Source of the DNA: Litorimonas cladophorae
Lineage (GTDB): Bacteria > Pseudomonadota > Alphaproteobacteria > Caulobacterales > Maricaulaceae
DNA: 64,000 nt
Assembly: GCF_014652455.1 (NCBI RefSeq)
Contig: NZ_BMYV01000002.1
Span: 186,001-250,000 of the forward strand
Reading direction: 5' to 3'
The position numbers were made by a program, and so were the translations under genes. The notes beneath the pieces are model-generated. The model was not told where the DNA came from and searched no databases. It saw only the letters and a program-made list of their open reading frames with translations. Of this stretch, positions 27,168-35,680 are shown one piece after another (position 1 is the first letter of the stretch; each line of letters opens with the position of its first letter).

Positions 27168-27972
27168 AGTCTTCAGGCCTGTAACCCGGGTCCGGATATT
27201 GCGGATCCATGTTTTCCAACGTTCGGCGGACGATGCCTGAAACGATGGCCCCGCGTGTTTTACGTTGGTCGGATGGAATAACATACCAGGGCGCGTGTTC
27301 GGTCGAGGTCCGCTGCACCATCGTTTCATAAGCCGCCATAAATTCAGGCCATAAAGCGCGATCGTCCAGATCAGCGGGATTAAATTTCCATTTTTTTTCA
27401 GGATTTATGAGACGGTCGCGCAAGCGTTCGCCCTGCACGTCTGGACTGATGTGAAGCATGAATTTCAGAATGGTCGTGCCACTTTCGACCAGTAGACGTT
27501 CAAAGTCATTGATCTGGGCATAACGTTGTTCAACGGTTTCGGCATCGGCGTAATTTTTAACTTTGACGACTAACACATCCTCATAATGGCTGCGGTTAAA
27601 GACCGTGATCTGTCCCTTTTTCGGCACGACATTATGGACGCGCCAGAGATAATCATGCGCTAGTTCGTTTTTTGTCGGGGCTTTAAAACTTGCGACATTC
27701 ACATTGAGGGGTGGAGTCCGGTGGAAGATGGCCGCAGTGGTGCCATCTTTGCCCGAAGTGTCCATCCCTTGTAAAACGATGAGGATCTTGCGCTCAGCTT
27801 CGCCATAAAAGCGGTGAGCGAGGTCGGAGATTGCGATGGCGTTTTCTTTTATTGCCGCTTTCGCCGCAGATTTATCGCGGTAAATATCCACGCGCGTTGA
27901 GCAGTCGGCCAAAGTAAAATCGCCACTTGTGGGCGCGAGAAACTCCGAATGAGGCAAGTCAGATGATGGCAT
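27154..27972 (-). CDS. Polyphosphate kinase 2 family protein
   Basis: A 272-aa PPK2 enzyme that phosphorylates nucleotides (GMP, GDP, AMP or ADP depending on class) using inorganic polyphosphate. Walker A is LQGMDTSGKDGTT (about residue 70) with the Walker-B-like region ITVFNRSHYEDVLVVKV. The lid-region DRLINPEKKWKFNPADLDDRALW and AYETMVQRTSTEHAPWYVIP are characteristic. The single-domain length fits the shorter PPK2 classes I/III. The ATG at 27972 follows CAGGAG at 5 bases. The end overlaps the likely start of mtgA. Nucleotide preference cannot be read from the sequence. Confidence 0.93.
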   Translation of the reverse strand: MPSSDLPHSEFLAPTSGDFTLADCSTRVDIYRDKSAAKAAIKENAIAISDLAHRFYGEAERKILIVLQGMDTSGKDGTTAAIFHRTPPLNVNVASFKAPTKNELAHDYLWRVHNVVPKKGQITVFNRSHYEDVLVVKVKNYADAETVEQRYAQINDFERLLVESGTTILKFMLHISPDVQGERLRDRLINPEKKWKFNPADLDDRALWPEFMAAYETMVQRTSTEHAPWYVIPSDQRKTRGAIVSGIVRRTLENMDPQYPDPGYRPEDFDIQ

Positions 27973-28009
27973 GAGGGCTCCTGTCAACCATGCCGTTTAA
28001 ATAGGTCAT

Positions 28010-28321
28010 TCAAACAGCGTCGGCCCAACCTCTATCAAGTGCGGCCCATCCAACAAAGCCAAAAAGACCGACAGCGGTCAAAATGAAAGGTTGCACCTCT
28101 GGCACGACGAACGTGTCCACGAGTGTGAGAAGGCTCGGCATCTGGCTAAGCGCGATGGCGCCGCCAATACAGGCTGCGCCGATCAGAATAGGCTGACGCA
28201 GCTTGGAGCGTGCTTCAATGCGCGCCAAGGTCGAGACAGTAAATCCTCCATCAGCAATAGGCGCCGCGTAACCTTGCAAGAGCGCGGCGAATTCTATGTC
28301 TTCATTTTGATCGTGGCTCAT
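28010..28321 (-). CDS. Small membrane protein, possible anti-sigma factor
   Basis: A 103-aa protein with a short N-terminal cytoplasmic part (about 1-40, containing EFAALLQGYAAPIADGGFT) and two TM helices (about 43-63 and 76-96). Its ATG overlaps the TGA of the ECF sigma gene (ATGA), the classic arrangement of a sigma factor and its membrane-bound antagonist. No zinc-binding HxxxCxxC motif is visible, so if it is an anti-sigma factor it is a minimal one. Role inferred from gene order. Confidence 0.6.
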   Translation of the reverse strand: MSHDQNEDIEFAALLQGYAAPIADGGFTVSTLARIEARSKLRQPILIGAACIGGAIALSQMPSLLTLVDTFVVPEVQPFILTAVGLFGFVGWAALDRGWADAV

Positions 28322-28857
28322 ACCAATCCTTTGCTATGGCTTAGGCGTGTATCAGATTTTTGCCGCGGGGCATAATCTGCCAGCACAGTTCGCAATTTGG
28401 CTTTACCGCGATTTACGTGACTTTTGACGGTCCCCAATGGCAAGCCTGTCGCCGTGGCGGCTTCTGGGTGCGTCAGGCCGTGTAGTAAACATAGCATCAC
28501 AACGGCGCGGCACTCTGGTGTTAACGTGTCCATTGCGCGTTCAACATCCAGGCCTTGACCGTTTGGTGCCGCAATTCCTCCCGCAACAAGGTCTGGCACG
28601 ACCTGATGTTGCGAGAGTTCACGACGCCGCTTGGCTTTGCGAGCGTGATCTAAAAACCTGCGATAGGCGATGCCGAACAACCAACTCCGAATTTTCTCGG
28701 GCTCAGCCAAATCGTTCAATGCCCCATGGGCCTTAATAAATGTGTCCTGCGCAAGATCATCTGCGAGTGCTTGGTTGCCGCAAAGTCGGCGCAGAAAGGC
28801 ACGGACCGCACCCTGATGGGTGCGGACAATTTTATCAAATGTTGGCTCTCTGAAAAT
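28318..28857 (-). CDS. ECF RNA polymerase sigma factor with non-canonical start
   Basis: An ECF sigma factor of about 179 aa. Region 2 is FREPTFDKIVRTHQG...LADDLAQDTFIKAHGAL and IRSWLFGIAYRRFLDHARKAK. Region 4 includes LDVERAMDTLTPECRAVVMLCLL and the HTH THPEAATATGLPLGTVKSHVNRGKAKL. The first ATG/GTG/TTG in frame is the TTG at 28719, which would delete most of region 2. The homologous coding sequence continues upstream without interruption to just after the TGA of the DUF6249 gene, which is in the same frame. An ATT at 28857 is proposed as the start; readthrough of that TGA is the alternative. It overlaps the following membrane-protein gene by four bases. Confidence 0.8.
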   Translation of the reverse strand: MFREPTFDKIVRTHQGAVRAFLRRLCGNQALADDLAQDTFIKAHGALNDLAEPEKIRSWLFGIAYRRFLDHARKAKRRRELSQHQVVPDLVAGGIAAPNGQGLDVERAMDTLTPECRAVVMLCLLHGLTHPEAATATGLPLGTVKSHVNRGKAKLRTVLADYAPRQKSDTRLSHSKGLV

Positions 28858-28866
28858 ACCGAAGGG

Positions 28867-29241
28867 TCAGAGCAGCGGATCAGAGGCTTTGCGTCCAATA
28901 AAAACCCAAAGTCCAACATAGGCTGCGCCAATTAATAGTGGGAACATTGCGATCCCACTCAGGCCGCGAATAGCGTCTTCTTCCCCGATGATGCCGCCGA
29001 AAAGGAAAAATGCCAAAGCCAGCGCGATGAGAATGATGCCGGTCCGTAAATCGGCGTGCCGATTGCGGGGACGAATGCCCAGCGCATAAATGGTGGCCGG
29101 CGAAATCGTTTCGCCCTTATTGGTCATGGCCTCCAAAACGGTCATGACGGCTTTTTTCGATTTATATCGATAGGCGACAACCGCCCAAACGATAAGGGGG
29201 GCAATTGCAAATAATGCGATGGGTACGAGTGTGTCTTCCAT
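28867..29241 (-). CDS. DUF6249-like membrane protein
   Basis: A 124-aa protein with an N-terminal TM helix (about 6-24), a cytoplasmic loop (about 25-65, AVMTVLEAMTNKGETISP) and two further TM helices (about 68-85 and 95-115). It resembles DUF6249 proteins, which are frequently encoded beside ECF sigma factors. The stop TGA is followed in the same frame by the sigma-factor coding sequence. An AAAGGAGA site lies upstream of the ATG. It is probably the first gene of the sigma operon. Function unknown. Confidence 0.75.
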   Translation of the reverse strand: MEDTLVPIALFAIAPLIVWAVVAYRYKSKKAVMTVLEAMTNKGETISPATIYALGIRPRNRHADLRTGIILIALALAFFLFGGIIGEEDAIRGLSGIAMFPLLIGAAYVGLWVFIGRKASDPLL

Positions 29242-29262
29242 GATGAGGTCTCCTTTTGATCT

Positions 29263-29275
29263 CTATACCCTATAG
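29263..29275 (-). promoter_or_regulatory. Short palindrome in the sigma-operon promoter region
   Basis: CTATA-CCC-TATAG, a perfect 5-bp inverted repeat, lies 22 bases before the DUF6249 start codon, just upstream of the AAAGGAGA site. It may be part of a -10 region or a small operator. Too short to be decisive. Confidence 0.3.
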
Positions 29276-29357
29276 ACGTCATGGGTGCCGCGAATGGATG
29301 CGCTCCGCTAAAAAAAGGTGCATCACGGGAAGTTAATTTGCGCTTTGTGCATAAATC

Positions 29358-30038
29358 ATGCGTATAAAAAGCATGAAAAATATTCTAAAACCCTACCTCA
29401 TCGCCTCTGTTTCGGCAGCCGCTGTCCTGTTTAGTGGATGTGCCGACGCGCAATCGTCGGACCAAGCTCCAAGCCTATCGCAAACCGAAGCCCAAGCTGT
29501 CGCGCAGGTAGCCACGCAAAAAAGTGTCGCAACTCCCATGATGCAACCAAACTGGGACATCCTTGCGGAAGGATCTCATATTCGATTTACAGCGCAACAA
29601 GAGGGCGCGGATTTCACAGGTGCATTTGCCGAATTTACAGGTGACATTGCTTTTGACCCTGATGCACCAGAAGCAGGGTCAGTCTCAATTTCTATTCCCT
29701 TAAGCGGTGTTGATGCGGGATCAAAAGATCGCAATTCGACCTTGCCAGCAAAAGTGTGGTTTTCGACCAAGGCCTTCCCAACGGCCGTGTTTACATCGGA
29801 TCAAATTTCCCGCGATGGTCAAGGCTATCTTGCAAAAGGGAGCTTGACCCTAAAAGGAAAGAGCGCGCCCGTGGCGCTGCCGTTTACCTTAGAAGTTGAT
29901 GGCGACCGCGCCGTAATGAACGGAACCGTCACAATCGATCGTACCATTTGGGATGTTGGGTCGTCCCCCTGGGACACGGATGAATGGGTCTCTCGGAGTG
30001 TCACATTGGACATTAAAGTGACGGCCAAGCGTAGGTGA
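29358..30038 (+). CDS. YceI-family periplasmic lipoprotein
   Basis: A protein of up to 226 aa with a lipobox (VLFSGC, Cys about 28) and a Gln/Ala-rich linker, then a YceI-like lipocalin-type domain (about 63-226). YceI features are IRFTAQQEGADFTGAFAEFTG, SVSISIPLSGVDAGSKDRNST, FPTAVFTS and the C-terminal AVMNGTVTIDRTIWDVGS. YceI proteins bind polyisoprenoid-type lipids in the periplasm; some relatives act as electron-transport accessories (cytochrome b561 fusions). Two possible ATGs (29358, 29373) both give a workable signal peptide. It is monocistronic. Confidence 0.85.
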   Translation: MRIKSMKNILKPYLIASVSAAAVLFSGCADAQSSDQAPSLSQTEAQAVAQVATQKSVATPMMQPNWDILAEGSHIRFTAQQEGADFTGAFAEFTGDIAFDPDAPEAGSVSISIPLSGVDAGSKDRNSTLPAKVWFSTKAFPTAVFTSDQISRDGQGYLAKGSLTLKGKSAPVALPFTLEVDGDRAVMNGTVTIDRTIWDVGSSPWDTDEWVSRSVTLDIKVTAKRR

Positions 30039-30104
30039 TAGTAACGTCTGATTCACATTAAATCTTGAAGGAATGTCAATTCGCTAGATGTTATCGTGCT
30101 TGCT

Positions 30105-31832
30105 ATGGGACACTTACGCAAAAAATTCCTCCTCAATGAGAGCGGGCAGATCGGTGTGATCTTTGCGTTGATGGCGGTGCCGCTATTGGCGCTGACATCG
30201 GCCGCAATTGATTATTCGCGAGTCACCCAAGAGCGCAGTTCGATTTCCAGCGCCCTGGATGCGGCTGTCTTGGCTGCCGCAAACAACAATGCGATCCCAG
30301 TTGAAGAAAAAGACGCCTATGCGGCGACACATTTCCGTTCGAATTATAATGGTGATTTGGTGTTGGGCTTAACATCCTCTGTCACGACTGAAAAAGTCCG
30401 TCTCGTCGCCAAAGGCGAACTGCCGCTGACCTTTGGGAACGTCATCGGAATTAAAGATCAAGTCATTGAGGAAGCCAGTGCCGCCACACTCATGACCGAA
30501 AATACGATTTGTGTTCTCGCGCTTTCAGAAACGGTCGATGGGGCGGTTTCCTATGACTCTGATCTAGAATTTGTCGCCAATGGCTGTTCTGTTCAGTCCA
30601 ATTCGACATCGGGAAGCGCCATTCTTGCGGAAAAAAATCTGTATAAACCGACGGCTGAGTCTTTCTGCGCCGTTGGTGGAATCAAAGGCGAGGTTGAGCC
30701 CCATGCCAAAGGGGAATGTAGCCCCATTGCGGACCCTTACGTTTCCGTTGCTCCCGCTGCGATTGGCGAATGTAAACGCGAGTTTTTGGTTGAAAACACC
30801 TCGCTCCTAAACGGCCTCATTCCCCTTGGTGACATTGTGCAGGCGCTGCCGTCTATAAACCCTATTCCGGTAGACGATGTTCTCGCACAACTTAAACTCA
30901 CTCATACAGGCCCACAATTCGGGACTGACAAAGGTCCAATTGATGAGCAGCGGGTCACGCTTGAAAAAGTCGCCAATTTGGGCGGCGAAGATATGCGGAA
31001 ACTCCTCGAGGCCTACGAGCCTTATGGGGAGTGGATGGAGTGTTTAGAGAACCCAAAACCCGTTTGTTATGGCTTTGATAACCCGTTTCTCAATACCAGT
31101 TTCAGGGAAGTACCAGCCGTGGGGCTTGTTGCTGAAATTTTTGAGATTTCCTATGGAGCGCTTTTAGCGCCCGTGGCAGAGCCAGAAATTGTGACGACGG
31201 GCCTTGTCGAGCTGATCAATGGACAGCTCTACAGCCGCAACAATATTGATAACGAACTTGTGCCAGTATCCGCCAACCTGACGGGCGGCAACATCTTGCT
31301 CTCGCCAGGTACTTATTGCGGCGGTTTGACTGTGGATGGACTAAATGTCCGTTTCTCGGCCGGCGATTATATCTTTAAAGACGGACCGCTGACCTTTTTG
31401 AACGAAAGCCAAGCCACAGCGAGCAATGTGACTTTCGGATTCACGGGTAGTGGCGCCACCATGAGCATTGAAAGCGGTTCCAGCTTAAAGATTAAAGCGG
31501 CTACGGATGGGCCCCGTAAAGGCTTAGCCTTCATGCAAATGATCGACCAATCCGCGGCGGGTAATCGCGCGCCAGAGGCTGGCGTCAATCGCATCGCAAG
31601 CGGTGGGCAGCTGTCTATGTCCGGTACAGCTTATTTCCCAGAGCAAACACTCATCATCACGGGTGAGAACACCCATATTGGATCTTCATCGCCTGCGGTC
31701 GGATTAATTGCTGACACAATTAGTTTCCGTGGTGCGCGTGGGTCACGTGTAGAATTGGCGGTGGATCATGTGAAAGCGGGAATTCCGCCGATTGAACCGC
31801 GCGCTGATGATGGTGTCCGCCTCGTCGAATAG
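30105..31832 (+). CDS. TadG/TadE-like pilus-associated protein with Flp-type N-terminal anchor
   Basis: A 575-aa protein starting with the TadG-type segment LNESGQIGVIFALMAVPLLALTSAAIDYSR, an N-terminal TM helix followed by VTQERSSISSALDAAVLAAA. Members are minor components linked to Tad/Flp pilus assembly. The large extracytoplasmic part has about seven cysteines and no VWA motif that I can see. Residues about 400-560 (NILLSPGTYCGGLTVDGLNVRF and similar) look like a right-handed beta-helix. The ATG at 30105 is preferred over a GTG at 30096. No other tad genes are in the window. Confidence 0.8.
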   Translation: MGHLRKKFLLNESGQIGVIFALMAVPLLALTSAAIDYSRVTQERSSISSALDAAVLAAANNNAIPVEEKDAYAATHFRSNYNGDLVLGLTSSVTTEKVRLVAKGELPLTFGNVIGIKDQVIEEASAATLMTENTICVLALSETVDGAVSYDSDLEFVANGCSVQSNSTSGSAILAEKNLYKPTAESFCAVGGIKGEVEPHAKGECSPIADPYVSVAPAAIGECKREFLVENTSLLNGLIPLGDIVQALPSINPIPVDDVLAQLKLTHTGPQFGTDKGPIDEQRVTLEKVANLGGEDMRKLLEAYEPYGEWMECLENPKPVCYGFDNPFLNTSFREVPAVGLVAEIFEISYGALLAPVAEPEIVTTGLVELINGQLYSRNNIDNELVPVSANLTGGNILLSPGTYCGGLTVDGLNVRFSAGDYIFKDGPLTFLNESQATASNVTFGFTGSGATMSIESGSSLKIKAATDGPRKGLAFMQMIDQSAAGNRAPEAGVNRIASGGQLSMSGTAYFPEQTLIITGENTHIGSSSPAVGLIADTISFRGARGSRVELAVDHVKAGIPPIEPRADDGVRLVE

Positions 31833-31857
31833 GTTCCGGTTTAATACTTATTTCTAA

Positions 31858-32478
31858 CTAATAGTCGGGCGCAGCGGCGACTAATTGGGCCATTCGGTCA
31901 GCATAGCGGAGTCTGACGTCCTTGGGCGATCCGTCAAAATGCAATCGAATATACAGCATTGCACTCCCCAATAATATGCGCGCGTCTGATTTATCGGGTC
32001 CTGGATTGATCATGCTGGACGTCATCATGGCTAGTTTCTGATTTTCAAACGCTTGGTAACGGCCGCGAATAGACGAAAAGGCAACTGACCAAGATAACAA
32101 CACCTTCATAATATCCGGGTCGGTCTCGCAGAGAGCAGATAGTTTAAGTGCCCATTCATGCATGAGTTCTTCACGCCTTAGCGTGGTCGGGTTTGGCACT
32201 TGTTTGATCAGATCAAAGATTTTGACCTCGACTTGACTCAGAACCGCATCCACCAAGGCTTCGCGGGTCGGGAAATATTTGAAAACTGTCGGCGTTGAAA
32301 CGCCTGCGCGTTGGGCCACATCGGCGTGAACGGCGCGTTCAATGCCCCCTTCGGCAAAGGCTGATATCGCATGTTGAAGTAGCTGGGCTTTGCGGGCGTC
32401 AGGATCCAACCGCCGTCGTGGTGGTGCATCAGCATCGGCGTCATGGGTTTTAGCCGGGGAAGGATCGGTGACGTGCAT
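31858..32478 (-). CDS. TetR-family regulator, probable regulator of alkB
   Basis: A 206-aa regulator with an N-terminal TetR HTH (about 27-75: LLQHAISAFAEGGIERAVHADVAQRAGVSTPTVFKYFPTREALVDAVL, quoted as separate helices) and a variable ligand-binding domain. The ATG at 32478 is taken as the start; a longer frame to 32553 would run across the intergenic palindrome. It is divergent from the alkane hydroxylase gene with 99 bases between start codons, which suggests it controls alkB and its own expression. The inducer is unknown but may be an alkane or fatty-acid derivative (inference). Confidence 0.88.
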   Translation of the reverse strand: MHVTDPSPAKTHDADADAPPRRRLDPDARKAQLLQHAISAFAEGGIERAVHADVAQRAGVSTPTVFKYFPTREALVDAVLSQVEVKIFDLIKQVPNPTTLRREELMHEWALKLSALCETDPDIMKVLLSWSVAFSSIRGRYQAFENQKLAMMTSSMINPGPDKSDARILLGSAMLYIRLHFDGSPKDVRLRYADRMAQLVAAAPDY

Positions 32479-32516
32479 TGCGTTCTCATGCGACTTTATG
32501 TCCAAAACTACAAGAC

Positions 32517-32543
32517 ATGATACGTTGTTGACAATATTATCAT
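32517..32543. promoter_or_regulatory. Inverted repeat between tetR and alkB (operator candidate)
   Basis: ATGATA (32517-32522) and TATCAT (32538-32543) flank an inner TTGT-TG-ACAA palindrome (32525-32534). The symmetry and the location between two divergent genes suit a TetR operator. A TTGACA-like -35 hexamer for alkB lies within it. Confidence 0.5.
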
Positions 32544-32577
32544 TAAAGGTCAAAGGATTTCAAACGAGACAAATAAT

Positions 32578-33711
32578 ATGGCCTTTTTATCGGAACATTT
32601 CGCGGCACACCCGACGCGTAAACGTCATTTATGGCTGGTTTCGCTCGCTTATCCCATGTTTCCCTTGGCGGGGACGGGTCTGGCTTGGTTCACAGGACAT
32701 GGGGCCTGGGTCTGGCTGACCGTCGTCGTGGCCTATCTGATCCTTCCCATTCTTGATGTTCTGGCTGGGGACGACACAACAGACCTCTTAGGTCAAATGG
32801 ATGCCGAGGCAGCAATGTCGCCCTTCTATAAATATATGGTCCATGGCCTACTGCCCGTCATATATTTGACTTGGATTTTAGGCGCAGCCTATGTCGCCAC
32901 GCAAAACCCAAGCCTGTTGACACTCATCGGGGTCGGCATTGGTCACGGTCTAGGTCTAGGGTTTGCCATTAATTCAGGGCATGAGGTCGGCCACAAAACG
33001 GACCGCGTCAGTAAATGGATGTCATTGCTCATGCTCGCGCCGAGCCTCTATGGGCATTTCAGGATCGAACATAATGTCGGCCATCATTCCGACGTTGCGA
33101 CCCCGCGCGATAGTGCGACAAGTTATTTCGGGGAAAGCTTCTGGCACTTCATTGGCCGCGAAGTCCCTGGCGCTTGGAAGCGGGCGTGGCGGATCGAATC
33201 CAAACGCGCGGCGCGAAAGGGGTATTCACGCTTTTCACTGCGCAATGAAGTCGTCGCGGCAACTTTGCTGGGTCTCGCCGCTTGGGGTGTGATGTTGAGT
33301 ATTTTTGGGTTCGTTATTCTGCCCTATTTGCTGTTCGCTTGGATATTCTCCGTGCACAGCCTGTCGCTACAAAATTATGTCGCCCATTATGGTCTACTGC
33401 GTGATCAGCGACCCGATGGGAAATATCTGCCCGCGCAGCCCGAACATAGTTGGAATTGCAACAAGTTGATGACCAACCTCATCACCTATAATCTCGCGCG
33501 TCATTCGGACCATCACGCGAACCCGTCGCGACATTATCAGAAGCTACGAAATTTCCCTGACGTGCCGGAGCTGCCGATGGGATATGGCGCGATGTTCCTC
33601 ATGGCCTATTTCCCGCCGCTCTTCCGTCGCGTCATGGATCCGCTCGTGCTGGCTAATGTCGATGGGGACATGACGCGTGTTTTGACAAAAGAGAAGATGC
33701 TGGCGGGTTAA
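32578..33711 (+). CDS. alkB: Alkane 1-monooxygenase (AlkB-type non-haem di-iron hydroxylase)
   Basis: A 377-aa integral-membrane di-iron enzyme that hydroxylates the terminal carbon of n-alkanes with electrons from rubredoxin. The histidine boxes are present: HEVGHK (about 134), EHNVGHHSD (about 164) and RHSDHHANPSRHYQ (about 308), with six TM helices between and before them. The family motif NYxEHYG reads NYVAHYG here (about 266), an unusual Ala for Glu. No rubredoxin or rubredoxin reductase gene is adjacent. It is divergent from a TetR gene. Substrate range is unknown; fatty acids or other hydrocarbons are possible. Confidence 0.9.
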   Translation: MAFLSEHFAAHPTRKRHLWLVSLAYPMFPLAGTGLAWFTGHGAWVWLTVVVAYLILPILDVLAGDDTTDLLGQMDAEAAMSPFYKYMVHGLLPVIYLTWILGAAYVATQNPSLLTLIGVGIGHGLGLGFAINSGHEVGHKTDRVSKWMSLLMLAPSLYGHFRIEHNVGHHSDVATPRDSATSYFGESFWHFIGREVPGAWKRAWRIESKRAARKGYSRFSLRNEVVAATLLGLAAWGVMLSIFGFVILPYLLFAWIFSVHSLSLQNYVAHYGLLRDQRPDGKYLPAQPEHSWNCNKLMTNLITYNLARHSDHHANPSRHYQKLRNFPDVPELPMGYGAMFLMAYFPPLFRRVMDPLVLANVDGDMTRVLTKEKMLAG

Positions 33712-33731
33712 GGCCGCCGTTGCGGCAGGAA

Positions 33732-35546
33732 TTATTCGCCTGCTGCTTCGCGCATCTCTTCGAGTTCCAGCCACTCTTCTTCTAATTCGCCAAGCTTCAT
33801 TTGCGCGGCGACTAAGGCGTCGGATTTCTTCATAAACAGGTCCACGTCTTTCGCATAAAGATCAGGGTCAGTCAGCGCCACATTCAACGTGTCAATCTTC
33901 GCGTTGATCGCTTCCATCTCTTTGGGAAGGCTCTCCAAACGAAATTTATGCTTATAAGAGAGCTTGCCCCCGGCTGGCGTCGGGGCGACGTGACCAGATT
34001 TAGATTTGTTTTTCGAACCTTTTCCGCTGAGCTTCTCAGCTTTCCGCGACTGCACACCTACGCCACGTTGGGCGACCATGTCGGAGTATCCACCCGCATA
34101 AAGCTGCCATTTCCCGTCACCCTCATAGGCGAGGGTACGTGTCACGGTGCGATCCAAAAAGTCTCGATCATGCGAGACAACAATGACTGTGCCAGAGTAA
34201 TCCGCAACGATCTCTTGTAAGAGGTCGAGCGTTTCCAAGTCCAAGTCATTTGTCGGTTCATCGAGAACCAGCAGGTTAGAGGGCAAGCGCAAACCGCGGG
34301 CCAATTGTAAACGGCCACGTTCTCCGCCTGAAAGGCGATGAACGGGTGTTCGTTTCTGCTCAGGCGCAAAGAGGAAATCTTTCATATAGCCGATAACATT
34401 ACGCGGTTGGTCATTGACGATGACGCTATCACCGCCCCCATCTGTCAGCGCGTCGGCAAGCGTCCAATCGGGGTCCAATGTTTCGCGGTTCTGATCAATG
34501 ACCAAGGGGTCGAGATTTGTCCCCAGTTCAACACGACCCAAGTCCGCTTCGAGCGTTCCCATGATCAATTTCAGGAGCGTCGTTTTGCCTGACCCATTCG
34601 GGCCAACCAAACCAATGCGGTCACCGCGTCCAATGCGCAGCGTTACATCGTCAATGACGGTGCGGCCGTCAAAAGCTTTAGAAACATTCGTGAGTTTTGC
34701 GACCTGCTTGCCCGAGGCGCGACCTTCGGTAACGGTCACATCCGCAAGGCCTTGGACCTTTTTCGCGGACTTTAGTTCTTGTTTTAAATTCCCAAGATCT
34801 TTGAGACGTTTGACATTGCGTTTGCGACGACCAGAGACGCCATGGACGACCCAATGTTGTTCGCGCACGATCTGGCGGGCCAGCTTGTGTCGGTCGAGTT
34901 CTTCCTGCTCTAAGAATTCGTCGCGCCAATCTTCGAAATGAGCAAAGCCCTTGTCGAGCTCTCGCGTTTCGCCGCGATCCATCCAAAGTGTCTTTTGCGA
35001 CAAAGATTCCAGAAAACGCCTATCATGCGAGATCAAAACTAGCGCGGCGCTCATGGAGCCCAACTCGCCTTCCAGCCATTCGATAACCGGAAGATCCAAA
35101 TGGTTTGTTGGCTCGTCCAACATTAAAATATCAGGTTCTGGCGCAAGCGTGCGCACCAAGGCCGCGCGCCGACGTTCACCACCAGACATGGTCGCAGGAT
35201 TTTCAGTGCCGTTCAATCCGAGGGCATCTAGCAAGTAAGGAATGCGATAAGCATCATCCGCGCCTTCAAGCCCGTCACGCACATAGGCATCTACATTAGC
35301 AAAAGCCGAGAGATCGGGGTCTTGCGGCAGGTAACGCCAGCTTGTGCCCGGTTTGATGAAACGCTCACCGCCATCTTCTTCCACTAACCCCGCCGCGATT
35401 TTCAGCAGAGTTGATTTTCCCGACCCATTTCGCCCAACCAGACAAATGCGATCCCGCGCGTGAACCGTTAAATCGGCACGCTCCAGCAAAGGCGTTGAAC
35501 CGAAGGTCAAGGAGATGTCTTTTAAGGTGAGTAAGGGTGGGGCCAT
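33732..35546 (-). CDS. uup: ABC-F family ATPase (Uup-like)
   Basis: A 604-aa soluble protein with two ABC domains and no TM segments. Walker A motifs are GRNGSGKST (about 38-46) and GPNGSGKTT (about 311-319), with signature sequences MSGGERRRAAL and LSGGERGRLQLARGL and Walker B LMLDEPTNHLDLP and LVLDEPTNDLDLE. The C-terminal coiled coil (about 545-604) and the basic linker after domain 2 are the Uup-type arrangement. ABC-F proteins act on ribosomes; Uup is linked to ribosome rescue and precise transposon excision. It is convergent with alkB, 20 bases apart. Confidence 0.93.
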   Translation of the reverse strand: MAPPLLTLKDISLTFGSTPLLERADLTVHARDRICLVGRNGSGKSTLLKIAAGLVEEDGGERFIKPGTSWRYLPQDPDLSAFANVDAYVRDGLEGADDAYRIPYLLDALGLNGTENPATMSGGERRRAALVRTLAPEPDILMLDEPTNHLDLPVIEWLEGELGSMSAALVLISHDRRFLESLSQKTLWMDRGETRELDKGFAHFEDWRDEFLEQEELDRHKLARQIVREQHWVVHGVSGRRKRNVKRLKDLGNLKQELKSAKKVQGLADVTVTEGRASGKQVAKLTNVSKAFDGRTVIDDVTLRIGRGDRIGLVGPNGSGKTTLLKLIMGTLEADLGRVELGTNLDPLVIDQNRETLDPDWTLADALTDGGGDSVIVNDQPRNVIGYMKDFLFAPEQKRTPVHRLSGGERGRLQLARGLRLPSNLLVLDEPTNDLDLETLDLLQEIVADYSGTVIVVSHDRDFLDRTVTRTLAYEGDGKWQLYAGGYSDMVAQRGVGVQSRKAEKLSGKGSKNKSKSGHVAPTPAGGKLSYKHKFRLESLPKEMEAINAKIDTLNVALTDPDLYAKDVDLFMKKSDALVAAQMKLGELEEEWLELEEMREAAGE

Positions 35547-35680
35547 GCGCGCGCGGATAGGCGAGACGCATCGAAAAGGGAACCTAAAACCCCATCACGG
35601 CGCCGGATAAACGCGATTGAACACCGCTTCGCCGCAATCCCTTCATACTTTCCTCACCCTGTCTTGGCAAAAGCTGACAC

